A stretch of 64,000 nucleotides of DNA from Nocardia abscessus NBRC 100374 (GCF_000308455.1 NZ_BAFP01000077.1:1-64000); one strand, 5' to 3'; positions 17,608-28,200 are shown, counted from the stretch's first letter. The notes: generated by a model not told the origin, from the letters alone. Numbers and translations: made by a program.

Positions 17608-18492
17608 TTACGCGATTTCGAAGAGCCGTGCGGCATTTCGGTAGCAGACCTGTCGCAGCCACGAGTCACCCAGCTCCAGGCGCTCGAGCGCACTGATCGA
17701 ATGCCCATAGGAGTAAGGGATATTCGGAAAGTCGCTACCGAACAGAATACGGTCACTCAACGAGCGCAGCCTGCCGTGCTCAGCGGTCGGAAAGGGTGCG
17801 GTAGCCTCGATGAAATCGGTCCACACCATTGTCGTGTCCAGGTGCACACCTGGGTATTCCTCGGCGAGATTCAGGAATTCGGAGTACTCGGGTGTGCCCA
17901 TATGCGCGATGATCAGCTGTAGGCGCGGATAGCGTTGCAGCAGACCGGCAATGGGCTCCGGTCCGGTGTACTGGCCGGGCACGGGTCCGGAGCCGCAGTG
18001 GATCAGCACCGGTATCCCCGTGTCCTCGAGTATGCCCCACACCGGATTCAACAACGGATCACCGGGATGGAAGTCGCCGACCTGCACGTGCACCTTGAAC
18101 ACCCGGGCACCCCGCTCGATCGCCGCCTCCACATAACTGTCGGCGTAATGTTCGGGATAGAAGGTCGCCGTGTGCAGGCAGTCAGGGGTGCGTTCGGCGA
18201 AATCGGCGGTCCATTCGTTGAGCCACGCCGCCATATCCGGCTTGTGCGGATACACCAGTGAGGTGAACGCGCGAACACCGAAGCCGCGCAGTGTCTTCAA
18301 ACGTAGCCGTTCATCGTCGCGGTAGGCGATCGGCCACTCCTGGCCGACCAGCGGAGCCGAATCGAAGTATGCCCACACCTTGGCCATGACCTGCTCGGGC
18401 ATGAAATGCGTATGGACGTCAATGATTCCGGGCAGTTGCAGCCGGGTGCGGAAATCGGTCAGGTAGGTATTGTCGTCGCTGTCACCGATCAT
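17608..18492 (-). CDS. Amidohydrolase 2 family metal-dependent hydrolase/decarboxylase
   Basis: A 294-residue TIM-barrel enzyme. It has GIIDVHTHFMPEQV (HxH), HVQVGDF, PVLIHCGSGPV (metal His), LIIAHMGTPEYSEF (shuttle His) and ILFGSDFPNIPY (metal Asp). It is unlike the ACMSD-like copy at 9779 in sequence and belongs to a different subgroup. The ATG at 18492 overlaps the stop of the upstream extradiol dioxygenase frame (ATGA). As part of the operon FAH hydrolase, CoA ligase, dioxygenase, amidohydrolase, it probably acts on a ring-cleavage product. Reaction unknown. Confidence 0.85.
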   Translation of the reverse strand: MIGDSDDNTYLTDFRTRLQLPGIIDVHTHFMPEQVMAKVWAYFDSAPLVGQEWPIAYRDDERLRLKTLRGFGVRAFTSLVYPHKPDMAAWLNEWTADFAERTPDCLHTATFYPEHYADSYVEAAIERGARVFKVHVQVGDFHPGDPLLNPVWGILEDTGIPVLIHCGSGPVPGQYTGPEPIAGLLQRYPRLQLIIAHMGTPEYSEFLNLAEEYPGVHLDTTMVWTDFIEATAPFPTAEHGRLRSLSDRILFGSDFPNIPYSYGHSISALERLELGDSWLRQVCYRNAARLFEIA

Positions 18493-19435
18493 CGAGCAGC
18501 CTCCGAGCCGAGGGCGGTGGCAACCGAGAAGCCGACAACCCATTCCGGCACTGGTTCATAGAACCGTGTTGTCGTGTGATAGCTGCCGGTTGCAGAGAGC
18601 GAGGCGTAAGCCGCGATCCAGGTGCGGACCTCGTGCGCGGAGCCGCCGCCCTCTTCACCCATCCAGGCCGCGCTCCAGCGGTCGACCTCGTCGAGGTGCC
18701 GTGTTCGAAGACGTCGAGGACATGGTTGTCCCAGTGAGGGTTGATCGGGATCGGCGACCGCGCGCCTGCTCTATAGTTCACGCCGGTCACCAGCACTCGA
18801 TGTTCGATACGAGCGCGCTGCTCGGGGGTGGGGTGCCCTTCGATGAGGGGCTCCGCCACGCGCTGTGTTGCGGACATGATGGAAGGCATGGGTAAATCGT
18901 TCGACAAACCTCCCGATCCGACGAAGAGCACCTGCTTCTGCAACTCGCGGGCGGCCTGGCCGAGAGCTAGTCCGAGCGATCGGATTCGGTGTGGAAGCCC
19001 GAATGGCGCGGCGACGCCGTTGATGAACACCGGCACTACCAGCATCCGATCGATCCCGCCGAACAAGATCTTCGTTGGCTGGACGAATCCGTGGTCGACA
19101 GGCATTCGCGCGGAGATCGCCGGATCAATCCCACGGTCCAGCACGCCTTGGGCCAGCAGCTCGGCCGCGACGGTATCGACGAGCAGGGGCCCGGGCCGGG
19201 ATCCGAAATCGCCGACCGAATAGGCATCGACGCCGAGGCAGAACTGGGGCATCGTCTTGTGGAAGAAGGCGTTGTAGTGGTCCGGTACATACAGTACGAC
19301 GAGCTCGGGCGCGAAATCGGCCACGAAGTCGCGAGCCTGTCCCAGTGCGCTGTAAATCCGGTGCACAGCAGCTGGATTCGGGTCACTTCTGCCGATGAGC
19401 GGTGAATGCGACATCGTCACCACAGCGGCGGTCAC
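18489..19435 (-). pseudogene. MhpB-like class III extradiol dioxygenase with one frameshift
   Basis: From ATG 19435 the protein reads MTAAVVTMSHSPLIGRS, VLYVPDHYNAFF, ARMPVDHGFVQP, VLFVGSGGLSNDLP and PHWDNHVLDVFEHG. This is a clear 2,3-dihydroxyphenylpropionate 1,2-dioxygenase relative with metal His residues intact. Near 18701 the frame slips. Restoring one base gives LDEVDRWSAAWMGEEGGGSA and then ATGSYHTTTRFYEPVPEW, ending exactly at a TGA (18491-18489) that overlaps the next ATG. The lesion is a single-base loss in the last fifth of the gene. All neighbours in the operon are intact, so it is either a recent mutation or a sequence error. Confidence 0.85.
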
Positions 19436-21306
19436 CCGGCTGCTCCCGGTGGGATGGCGCGTTGTGCGCTATGGAGTTCGTAGGAGAACGAATAGGCGTC
19501 CAAGCGGGTTACAAGCGCCCGAACATGTTTTTCGGGCAGGTCGGCGGGCAGGTGGATATCGGCGTGTGCCCGGCCGTTTCGATCTTTCACGAAGATGTGG
19601 GCGTGCAGCGCACCGGCTTGCAATTCGTGCTGGACGACGCGATCGACCGAGTCGTGCCGCAGCGCCACCTTGTTCACCTTGCCAACCGCGGTCAGCGGGA
19701 TCGAGGCGACGATGTGGAGGTACTTCGGGGTGGCAGCGGGCTCGGGGGCATGCTGGATCGCCCACTGGCGGAGCTCGTCGGTATCCGGATTTGCTCCGGG
19801 CCGCAAGACCAGGTAGGCGGCCGGTACTTCGCCGGAATGCGAATCAGGCCGCGAAACCACCGCCGCTGCAGCCACATCCGGGTGCGCGAGCAGGGCGTCT
19901 TCGACCTGGTGGGGATCGATGTTGTGGCCACCGCGGATGATCAGATCCTTTTCGCGGCCGGTGAGGTAGACGAAGCCTTCGGCATCCACCCAGCCGAGAT
20001 CGCCGGTGATCAGCCATCCGTCGAGGATCACTCCGTCCGGATCTGGTCGCGGCCCGGTCGCGCTGGGGCGGAGATATCCGGGAAATACGCTGGGTCCCTT
20101 GATCGCCAGCACTCCGATTTCTCCGGTCTCGCAGTCGTCGAACGACAGTTGGTCGCTCGCAAGCCGGACCGCTTTGACTTCTTGATAGGGCAGGGCCGGC
20201 CCAACCGATCCGGTGCGCGCGCCGGTGATGGGGGAAAAGGTGTTCACGCAGGTACCTTCGGTAAGCCCGTAACCCTCGACCATCGGCACTCCGGTGGCTT
20301 GCTCGAAGTCGGCGCGCACCCTGGCGGGCAGTGGTGCGGCCCCGACGATTCCGGCCCGCAGGCTCGACACGTCGGAGTCCGCCGGTACCGGGGGGAGCGC
20401 CGCGTAGACCGTCGGCACTGCGGAGAAGGTGGTGACCTGATATTGCTGCACGATGCGCCAGAAGTCGGCCATGGCATCGCGGTCGCGGTAACCGAGTGCG
20501 CCCAGGGACACGATGGCGCCACCGCGAAGCAGCGGCGTCAGCGTGGACACCAGAATCGCGTTGACGTGGAACAGGGGCAGACCACTCAGCACGACGGTAT
20601 TGCCGCCGAACGCCTCGTGCTCACCGAGAGCCCAGGCGACGTAGACCTCTCCAGCATGAGTGTGCGGTGCGACCTTCGGTATGCCTGTGGTGCCGCCGGT
20701 GTGGAAATAGGCCGCGATATCCCGAGGGCCGCATTGATATTCGCCGGTCAGTCGATCGGCCGGCCGGGCAGCGGTCAGCTGCTCGAAATCACCGACCCAG
20801 GTGCGCGGTGCGGCACGAGCGCTGCCGCCGACGGAGATGAGCGCCCGCAATTCGGGCAGCGCCTCCGCGACAGAACACGCCTTCTGCCAGCCGTCGGCAT
20901 CGAGTTCCGGTGCGGGTGCGAGAAGAATACGCACGCCGGTGAGGCGCATGATCTCGATGATGTGCGCGGTGGCGAGCATGGGATTGACCGGGTTTGCGAT
21001 GCCTACTGCCTGCGCGCCGAGCAGCGCGGCATACGTCGCACCGGTGCTGGGCAGCAGGAATCCGACGACGCCGCCGGGCTCGAGCCCGAGGGCGACGTAG
21101 AGATTCGCTGCTCGGGTGACTCGTTCTGTCAACTCGCGGTAGGTCCAAGTCACGGGCTCATCCCAGCGGGCGCCGCCGGGCAGAAGGTGCAGAGCCGGGC
21201 GCTCCGGGTGGGCTCGGGTCGACCGGACGAGCAGTTCGTACGTCGTTGTGGGCAAGCGTTTTTCGGAAATGACCGTCGCGGCGGAGCGCTCGAGATCAAC
21301 GCTCAT
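19432..21306 (-). CDS. AMP-forming acyl-CoA synthetase (fatty/aromatic acid CoA ligase)
   Basis: A 624-residue adenylating ligase. The phosphate loop is HTGGTTGIPKVAPHTH, the A5 motif VEGYGLTEGT and the A7 hinge WLITGDLG. TGREKDLIIRGGHNIDP and the C-terminal lysine region TAVGKVNKVALR follow. It activates an organic acid with ATP and CoA. Its stop overlaps the dioxygenase start and its own start is overlapped by the FAH gene stop, so four genes are translationally coupled. It has an unusually long C-terminal extension (HAHIFVKDRNGRAHADIHLP) after the catalytic lysine. Substrate unknown, possibly an aryl-propenoate or acyl product. Confidence 0.9.
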   Translation of the reverse strand: MSVDLERSAATVISEKRLPTTTYELLVRSTRAHPERPALHLLPGGARWDEPVTWTYRELTERVTRAANLYVALGLEPGGVVGFLLPSTGATYAALLGAQAVGIANPVNPMLATAHIIEIMRLTGVRILLAPAPELDADGWQKACSVAEALPELRALISVGGSARAAPRTWVGDFEQLTAARPADRLTGEYQCGPRDIAAYFHTGGTTGIPKVAPHTHAGEVYVAWALGEHEAFGGNTVVLSGLPLFHVNAILVSTLTPLLRGGAIVSLGALGYRDRDAMADFWRIVQQYQVTTFSAVPTVYAALPPVPADSDVSSLRAGIVGAAPLPARVRADFEQATGVPMVEGYGLTEGTCVNTFSPITGARTGSVGPALPYQEVKAVRLASDQLSFDDCETGEIGVLAIKGPSVFPGYLRPSATGPRPDPDGVILDGWLITGDLGWVDAEGFVYLTGREKDLIIRGGHNIDPHQVEDALLAHPDVAAAAVVSRPDSHSGEVPAAYLVLRPGANPDTDELRQWAIQHAPEPAATPKYLHIVASIPLTAVGKVNKVALRHDSVDRVVQHELQAGALHAHIFVKDRNGRAHADIHLPADLPEKHVRALVTRLDAYSFSYELHSAQRAIPPGAAG

Positions 21307-22169
21307 GCCGATGCCACCAGACTGGTCAGCACGCCGATGCCTTCCACCTCGATCTCCACCAGGTCTCCCGGCCGGAGGAATTGGCCGGAGAACACCCCGG
21401 CGCCGCGCGGTGTGCCGGTGCAGATCACATCACCTGGATGCAGCGTCTGGTATCTCGACAGATGCGCGATCAGCTCCGGGATCGTATGGATGAAGCTGCT
21501 GGTGCGATCCTCCTGGCGCAGTTCACCATTCACGCGGGTCCGGATCGAGAGATCGGGCTCGAGGGTGAACTCGTCCGCGGTGACCAGGCACGGGCCCAGT
21601 GGGGTGAAGGTATCGAAGCTCTTGGCTACGCCGATCGACGCCACCGCGTCGCCCAGCATCGCACGCCGCTGGATATCGCGTGCCGAGACATCGTTGGCAA
21701 TGGTGAGGCCGCCGACGTGCGCCCACGCCTGCTCGGCACTCACACTGGTCGCGGCACGGCCGATCACGACGGCGACTTCGCCCTCATAGTCGACTTCGTC
21801 GGCGGCAACCGGGGGCAGGAGGATCAACCCTCCGGGATCGGCCACCGAAGAACCTGCTGTTACCTGCATACTCGGTTCTGTCGGCAGGTCGATGTCGGTG
21901 CGTCCGAGTGCGGCGAACGCCGCAAGGGCTTCCTCGGCATGGCTGGGGTAGTTCAACCCGACGATGACCACTTTGCCCGGACGGGCCACCGGCGCCCGCA
22001 AACTTGCGTCGGCCAACGGCAGCTCGAGGCGCGTGGCGGCGTTGCGGGCGCGCTCGAGACCCGGGCCCGCGAGTAGCTCGCCGATATCCCGATAGGGCAG
22101 GTCTAACACGGAAAGCAGTCCGGGGCGGTCCTCCCTGGCGATGCCGACGGTGGTGGCGTAGAGACGCAT
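21303..22169 (-). CDS. FAH-family hydrolase
   Basis: A 288-residue fumarylacetoacetate-hydrolase-fold enzyme. VIVGLNYPSHAEEA begins the domain, VDYEGEVAVVIGRA holds the metal Glu pair, and LTIANDVSARDIQRR, SFDTFTPLGPCLVTADE and GDVICTGTPRGAGVF are family signatures. It hydrolyses or decarboxylates acylpyruvate-type ring-cleavage products. The ATG at 22169 follows GGAGG. It is the first gene of the minus-strand operon, divergent from the TetR gene and behind an operator copy. A broken paralogue very similar in sequence lies at 29250-29880. Confidence 0.92.
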   Translation of the reverse strand: MRLYATTVGIAREDRPGLLSVLDLPYRDIGELLAGPGLERARNAATRLELPLADASLRAPVARPGKVVIVGLNYPSHAEEALAAFAALGRTDIDLPTEPSMQVTAGSSVADPGGLILLPPVAADEVDYEGEVAVVIGRAATSVSAEQAWAHVGGLTIANDVSARDIQRRAMLGDAVASIGVAKSFDTFTPLGPCLVTADEFTLEPDLSIRTRVNGELRQEDRTSSFIHTIPELIAHLSRYQTLHPGDVICTGTPRGAGVFSGQFLRPGDLVEIEVEGIGVLTSLVASA

Positions 22170-22206
22170 TTCGGAACCTCCGCGATCCAAGGCGGCCGTA
22201 GCGCCG

Positions 22207-22227
22207 CTCTTGATTGATAGTTAAGAG
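22207..22227. promoter_or_regulatory. TetR operator copy A
   Basis: CTCTTGA, seven bases, TTAAGAG: an inverted repeat with one mismatch in the divergent gap between the FAH operon and the TetR gene. The same 7-N7-7 design recurs at 22958 and 22991. A half-site TCAAGAG follows at 22244. Confidence 0.7.
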
Positions 22228-22278
22228 CGTACTCGACTCGCGGTCAAGAGGTGGCTGCCGGCGCAGTAAGCTCGCGCT

Positions 22279-22854
22279 ATGCCCAGGAACCGACAGCAGA
22301 TCCCGAAGGCGGAGCGCGAGGCGGCCGTTATCGAACACGCGGTGGAACTCTTCGCGGCAAACGGCTATCGGGGGACGAGTGTGGCCGCGGTCGGGCGCGC
22401 CGCGGGGCTCGCCTCCTCGGCGGTCCACTGGTACTTCCCGACCAAGGATGACCTGTTCGCCGCAGCGGTCACATCAATATTCGCGACGGCCCGCGATCGA
22501 ATCGAGGCGGATCCTCAGATCGCCGGCAATCCGCGCGACGAGTTGGTCGGGCTGTTGGATGCCGTCCAGCCCTATCGGGCGCTGCATCGCGAGGCCTATG
22601 AACGGATGGGGGAATCCGAGTCCGTTCGTGCCGCATATGACGAGATTCAGCGTTGGCTGGAGCAGCGGCTGTTCGCGGTAATCGCCAATCGCCTACCCAA
22701 GGGTGCGGATGTGGAGTTGATCGCCGACATCGCGCATGTGCTCTTCGAGGGAGCTCTCGTCAGTATGCGCCGCCTGGATCGGCCGACCGGCGACCTGATC
22801 GACCTGCTCACCGACTCGTTGGTGGCCACGGCGGCTGTGAAGGTGCGCCGCTGA
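22279..22854 (+). CDS. TetR-family transcriptional regulator
   Basis: A 191-residue repressor. The N-terminal helix-turn-helix is AVELFAANGYRGTSVAAVGR followed by SAVHWYFPTKDDLFAAAV. The C-terminal helical domain would bind the inducer. It sits between two catabolic operons that it probably controls. Operator copies flank it on both sides, so autoregulation is likely (inference from motif placement). The inducer is probably an aromatic acid or its CoA ester. Confidence 0.92.
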   Translation: MPRNRQQIPKAEREAAVIEHAVELFAANGYRGTSVAAVGRAAGLASSAVHWYFPTKDDLFAAAVTSIFATARDRIEADPQIAGNPRDELVGLLDAVQPYRALHREAYERMGESESVRAAYDEIQRWLEQRLFAVIANRLPKGADVELIADIAHVLFEGALVSMRRLDRPTGDLIDLLTDSLVATAAVKVRR

Positions 22855-22957
22855 CGGCTTGCGTGCGCCGAGATCGCCTGTAGCGCACGGGGTTTCCTCT
22901 GAGCGTGGACTTCTTTTCGTCTTCGATCGACCTCCTGTGGAATCGATATCGCCCGAT

Positions 22958-23011
22958 CTCTTGACTGGCAATCATGAGGACGCCTACACTGTCTTGAGTC
23001 ACAGTCAAGAG
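22958..23011. promoter_or_regulatory. TetR operator copies B and C
   Basis: Copy B (22958-22978) is CTCTTGA, seven bases, TCATGAG. Copy C (22991-23011) is GTCTTGA, seven bases, TCAAGAG. Their centres are 33 bp apart, about three helical turns, and they end 31 bp before the VOC dioxygenase ATG. Together with copy A they define one motif. Confidence 0.72.
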
Positions 23012-23041
23012 ATTTGATCTCACTACTCGGAGGTGCCAACG

Positions 23042-23557
23042 ATGGCGTCACCAGTCAAACTCGCGCACGTTGTCTTGCGAACTGGCCGGCTTCAGGAAAT
23101 GACCGACTGGTACGTGCGCGTCCTCGAGGGCCGCGTCGCTTTCGCCAACAACATGCTGGCCTTCATGACCTACGACGACGAGCATCACCGCGTCGCCTTC
23201 ATTGCGACCGGCGCCTCAGAGCGGCCGGACGATGTGCACACGGGCCTGCACCACGTCGCCTTCACCTATGAATCGCTCGGCGGCCTGCTCGGCACCTATC
23301 GTCGGCTGAAAACCGATGCACTCGAACCTTTCTGGTGCGTGAACCATGGACCGACGATGTCGATGTACTACCAGGACCCGGACGGCAACCAGATCGAACT
23401 GCAGATCGACAGTTTCGCAACCGAAGCCGAGATACAGGCATTCCTCGAGTCCGATGCGTTCGTCACCAATCCCATTGGAGTCGACTTCGATCCCGAAGAG
23501 CTGATCTCCCGGTTCGAATCGGGCGAACCGGTCGCGGAACTGGTGAAGCGGCCGTGA
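23042..23557 (+). CDS. VOC-family extradiol dioxygenase-like protein
   Basis: A 171-residue single-module vicinal-oxygen-chelate protein. Metal ligands are visible as KLAHVVLRTG (His), TGLHHVAFTY (His) and DGNQIELQID (Glu), the type I extradiol 2-His-1-Glu set. FWCVNHGPTMSMYYQDPDGN is typical of dihydroxybiphenyl-dioxygenase relatives. Most enzymes of that class have two modules; this one has a single module. A strong GGAGGT site sets the ATG at 23042. The stop overlaps the flavin monooxygenase start, implying a hydroxylase-dioxygenase pair. The class III dioxygenase of the divergent operon is a second ring-opening candidate. Confidence 0.85.
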   Translation: MASPVKLAHVVLRTGRLQEMTDWYVRVLEGRVAFANNMLAFMTYDDEHHRVAFIATGASERPDDVHTGLHHVAFTYESLGGLLGTYRRLKTDALEPFWCVNHGPTMSMYYQDPDGNQIELQIDSFATEAEIQAFLESDAFVTNPIGVDFDPEELISRFESGEPVAELVKRP

Positions 23558-25212
23558 ATCTCGAAGAACAAATTCCGGTCGTCATCGTCGGGGCGGGACC
23601 GGTTGGATTGGCCACCGCGTATGTCCTCGGTATGCATGGGGTTCGCAGTGTGGTGTACGAACAGTTCGACGGCATCAATCCACATCCGCGAGCGCACGTC
23701 GTCAATACCAGATCCATGGAGCTGCTTCGCAATTGGGGTGTCATCGACGGGATCGTCTCTGATGCGGTCGATCTGACCTGCGGACTGAGCTTTGTCTGGA
23801 AGCACACCGTAGCGGGCGAGGAATTCGGTCGTATCGACCTCGCGGACTCGCCGCCGGAGCAACTTTCCCGGCGATTGGATTCCTCACCGGTAACCATCTC
23901 CTCGTGTGCGCAGGACCGTGTACAGCAGCGATTGCTCGACGCGGTGCGGGACCAGGGCGTGGCCACCGTTCGATTCGGCGCTCGGGTGACCGAGGTCGAC
24001 GATCACGGTGATGCGGTGACCATCTCGGTCGGAACAGGCGGTGGCACCGAGCAACTCCGGGCGGACTATCTCGTGATCGCGGAGGGCGCCGCCGGATCGA
24101 TCCGCCGGGCGCTGGGTATCAAGGTCGAGGGTATCCCCGAGTTCGGCAGGCAGATCAATGTGTACTTTCACGCCGATCTGACGCGGTGGACGGACACGGA
24201 TCCCGCACTGTTGTTCTGGGTGCTCAATACCGGCTGTCCCGGCGTGATCATCCGTATGGGCGCGAATCGCTGGACCTTCAACATCGGCTACGACCCCGCT
24301 TTGGAAACGGTTGCCGACTACACTCCGAAACGCTGTGTCGAGCTGATCAGGGCCGCTGTCGGCGCTCCCGAGCTCGAGGTGGAAGTTCGGTCGGTAGGCA
24401 GTTGGGTGCTGGGAGCGAGCACGGCCACGCAATACCGGAAGGGCCGCGTGTTCCTGGCCGGCGATTCGGCGCACCAGTTCCCGCCCACCGGCGGTCTGGG
24501 GATGAACACCGGACTTGTCGACGCGGACAATCTCAGTTGGAAGCTGGCGGCGGTGCTCAATGGCTGGGCCCCTGAAGGCCTCCTCGACACCTATTGCGCC
24601 GAGCGTCGTCCGGTTGCCCTGGCTAACGCGCAGAGCAGTATCGCCAACGCGGTCAAGATGGCCGACGCCGGGATCGGGCCCAATACGATCGAAGTAGCTG
24701 CGCGCCTTGAAAGTTCGGATCCGGCCGTGGCTGCGGCCGAGCGGGTTCGTCTGGGCGCGGCAGTGCCCGAACAGCGTCCGCACTTCGACCATCTCGAGCT
24801 CGAGATCGGCTATACCTATGCGGCGCGGAATGAATCGGACCTGTCGGTGGACCCGATCACCCACGCGGTGCCCGGCGGTCGACTGCCGCACGGTTGGATA
24901 ATCAAAGAGGGCACCCGAATTTCGACGCTGGATTTGGTGCAGCCCGGGTTCACTCTTATCGCCGGATGCGATGGGATCGGCTGGGCCCACGCCTTGGCCG
25001 AGGTGGCTGGGGCGGTGCCCGCTCGAGCATTTGTGGCTGGGCGGGATTTCGAATTCGAAGGCGCGGCCACCTGCGGACTCTCCGCTGCCGGTGCGGTTCT
25101 GGTGCGTCCTGATGGGCATGTGGCCTGGTATTCGGCAGAGGCATCGGTGCATCCGGACGACGACCTGGCGCGCGCGCTCGATGTGGCGCTGGTGAGGACG
25201 AGTGCACTGTGA
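23554..25212 (+). CDS. FAD-dependent aromatic monooxygenase (MhpA/phenol hydroxylase class)
   Basis: A 552-residue class A flavoprotein hydroxylase. The N-terminal FAD motif is VVIVGAGPVGLATAYVLG, and the ribityl-binding motif is GRVFLAGDSAHQFPPTGGLG. The DG-like motif appears as DYLVIAEGAAGSIRR. A thioredoxin-like C-terminal domain ends in GAVLVRPDGHVAWYS, a signature of MhpA/PheA-type enzymes. It would insert an oxygen ortho to a phenolic hydroxyl using NAD(P)H. The GTG start at 23554 overlaps the dioxygenase stop, and its own stop overlaps the ferredoxin oxidoreductase start, so three genes are coupled. Confidence 0.93.
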   Translation: MNLEEQIPVVIVGAGPVGLATAYVLGMHGVRSVVYEQFDGINPHPRAHVVNTRSMELLRNWGVIDGIVSDAVDLTCGLSFVWKHTVAGEEFGRIDLADSPPEQLSRRLDSSPVTISSCAQDRVQQRLLDAVRDQGVATVRFGARVTEVDDHGDAVTISVGTGGGTEQLRADYLVIAEGAAGSIRRALGIKVEGIPEFGRQINVYFHADLTRWTDTDPALLFWVLNTGCPGVIIRMGANRWTFNIGYDPALETVADYTPKRCVELIRAAVGAPELEVEVRSVGSWVLGASTATQYRKGRVFLAGDSAHQFPPTGGLGMNTGLVDADNLSWKLAAVLNGWAPEGLLDTYCAERRPVALANAQSSIANAVKMADAGIGPNTIEVAARLESSDPAVAAAERVRLGAAVPEQRPHFDHLELEIGYTYAARNESDLSVDPITHAVPGGRLPHGWIIKEGTRISTLDLVQPGFTLIAGCDGIGWAHALAEVAGAVPARAFVAGRDFEFEGAATCGLSAAGAVLVRPDGHVAWYSAEASVHPDDDLARALDVALVRTSAL

Positions 25213-28200
25213 TCGATCGAGAAGCACCATTGTCTCCCTCGGGTCGCTATGTCGCGGAACGCGGTACGGTCCACCTCACAGGAATTCAAGCGCTCGTCCG
25301 GCTGCCGCTGGATGTGCGACGGGCAGACGAACGCGCCGGGCGCCATACCGCCTGCTTCATCTCCGGCTACGAAGGCTCACCGCTGGCCGGCTATGACACC
25401 GAGCTGGCGAGGAACGCAACGCTGCTCGCAGACCACGACATCGTGTTCCGGCCGGGCGTGAACGAAGAGCTCGCCGCGACAGCGGTGCAGGGGACACAGC
25501 TTGCGGCGATGCAGCCCGACAAGCGAGTCGACGGCATCAGCGCAATCTGGTACGGAAAATCGCCGGGTCTGGATCGCGCGTCCGATGCTATCCGCCACAG
25601 CAACATTATGGGAACCCACGCGGTAGGCGGGGTGCTGGCACTCGTCGGCGACGATCCGGCAGCGAAATCTTCCTCCGTGCCCGGAGCCTCGGAATTGCTG
25701 CTCGCCGATCTCGGGCTGCCGATCCTCTATCCGGCAGATCCACAGCAGGCTCTGGAGTTTGGTCTGCACGGGATCGCGCTGTCGCGGGCGTGCGGGCTAT
25801 GGGTAGCCATGAAGGTGGTCACGAATGTCGCGGACGGGTCCGGCACCGTTGTACTGGATGCCGATCGAGTCCAGCCCGTGCTGCCCGATCTCGTCGTGGA
25901 CGGCAGCGAGTACCGGCACGAGGTGACCGCACATATGGTCCCGCCGACCCTCGGCGCACTGGAACGCAGCCGAGACGGTGCTCGTCTCGAACTCGCCCGG
26001 CGCTACGCGGCGATCAACGACCTGAACCGCATGACGTGTCATGGCACCGGAGATCGTGTGGGAATCATCGCCGCCGGCAAGACGTTTCTCGATGTCCGCC
26101 AAGCGCTGCGCACACTCGGGTTCGACGAGGAGGAACTCGCGAGGTCCGATCTCCGGCTGCTGCAACTCGGGATGATCCATCCGCTCGAACCGTCGATCAT
26201 CGAGACCTTCGCCGACGGTTTGACCGAGATCATCGTGGTCGAGGAGAAGCGGCCATTCATCGAGACAGCGGTCAAGGACCTGCTGTATGGGCTCGATGGT
26301 GCGCCGGCAGTAACCGGCAAGCGCATGCCAGGTGGCACTACTCTCTTCCCGCTCGACGGCGAGCTGGATCCGGACGTCGTCGCTGCCGGACTGGCATCGC
26401 GAATGTCCCGAATCGGCGGTTTCGCCAGTGTCGACGCGTGGCTCGCACGCGCCCGACCTCGACGTGGGCCGATTTCTCTACCCTTGGTGACCCGCACCCC
26501 ATACTTCTGTTCTGGTTGCCCACACAACATTTCGACCAAGGTCCCCGCCGGAGCGACCGTAGGCGCCGGAATCGGCTGCCACTCGATGGTCACGATGATG
26601 GATGCCGCTCATGTCGGCGATGTTGCCGGAATGACGCAAATGGGTGGTGAAGGTGCGCAATGGATCGGTATGGCGCCGTTCCTCGAACGCGACCACCTCA
26701 TCCAGAACCTCGGCGACGGTACCTTTCACCACTCCGGGAGCCTGGCGATCCGGGCCGCCATTGCCGCGGGCGTCGACATCACCTACAAACTGCTCTACAA
26801 CTCCGCGGTGGCGATGACCGGGGGCCAGCAAGCAGTCGGCGCGATGTCGATCCCTGCTATCTGCGAGGCGATGACCGCCGAAGGCATCGCCCGGATCATC
26901 ATCACCGCCGACGACGTGGGTCGATATCGCAAGACGAAACTGCCCAGAGGAGTCCAGGTATGGTCGCGTGACAGGTTGATCGAGGCACAGGAGGTGCTGG
27001 CAACGACCAAGGGCGCCACCCTCCTCATCCACGATCAGGAGTGCGCCACGGAGCTACGCCGTAAACGCAAGCGCGGGCTGGCGCCCGAACCTGCGCAGCA
27101 TGTGATGATCAACGAGCGGGTATGCGAGGGATGCGGTGATTGCGGCCAGAAGTCGAATTGCCTTTCTGTACAACCAGTCTCCACCGAGTTCGGGCGCAAG
27201 ACCAAGATCGATCAGTCCTCGTGCAACAAAGACTTCTCGTGTCTGGCCGGGGACTGTCCGTCGTTTCTGACCGTCATTCCGGTGGGAAAGAAGCCACGTG
27301 GAGCCGTGGTTCCTTCCATCGATGTCACCACGATTCCGCAGCCCCGCATCGGTTTCGAAGGTACACACACCACGCGGATCACTGGGGTCGGCGGAACCGG
27401 CGTGGTGACTGTGGCGCAGCTACTCAGCACTGCGGCTGCTCTGTCGGGGCTGCAGGTGCGTGCGCTCGACCAGACCGGGCTCGCGCAGAAGGGTGGTGCG
27501 GTTGTATCGGACATCAAGATCACGTCCGTGCCACTGGAGCAAGCGAGCAAGGCCGTCGACGAGGAGTGCGACCTCTACCTCGGCTGCGATCTCCTCGTTG
27601 CCGCAGACGATAGATATCTCGTTGCGACGCACCCGGAACGCACCACGGCCGTCATCTCAACCAGTGAAGTCCCGACGGGGCAGATGGTGACCGACCCCAC
27701 CGTGGAATTTCCCGCACGGGGGCCAGTCGAGAGCAAGTTGCGTTCGGCGACCCGGGACGCGGTCTTCCTCGATGCTCGCCGGGCGGCAACCGTGTTGTTC
27801 GGAGCCGACCAATACGCCAACCTACTGCTCGTCGGTGCGGCCGTGCAGACCGGAGCCCTGCCGCTGGCCCCGTCCGTCATCGAGGACGCGATCACCCTGA
27901 ACGGTGTCGAAGTCGCCGCGAATATCGCGGCATTCCGGTGCGGCCGTATGGCGGTGGCGGATCCGTCGGCGTTCGCGGAGGTGGTGGCGGGACAGCATGG
28001 CGCGGTGGATCGGAATCGACCTCTCCCGAGCAGAATTCGTGAGCTTGTCGTTGTCGCGGCGGGCGATGCGGACACGGAATTGGCGCGGTTGCTCACTGTC
28101 CGGGTGCCGGATCTCGTCGAGTACCAGAGCATCGCCTATGCCGAACAGTACGTCGAGTTCGTTGAGCATGTCCGGAGCGTGGAATCCCGGTCGGTCATCG

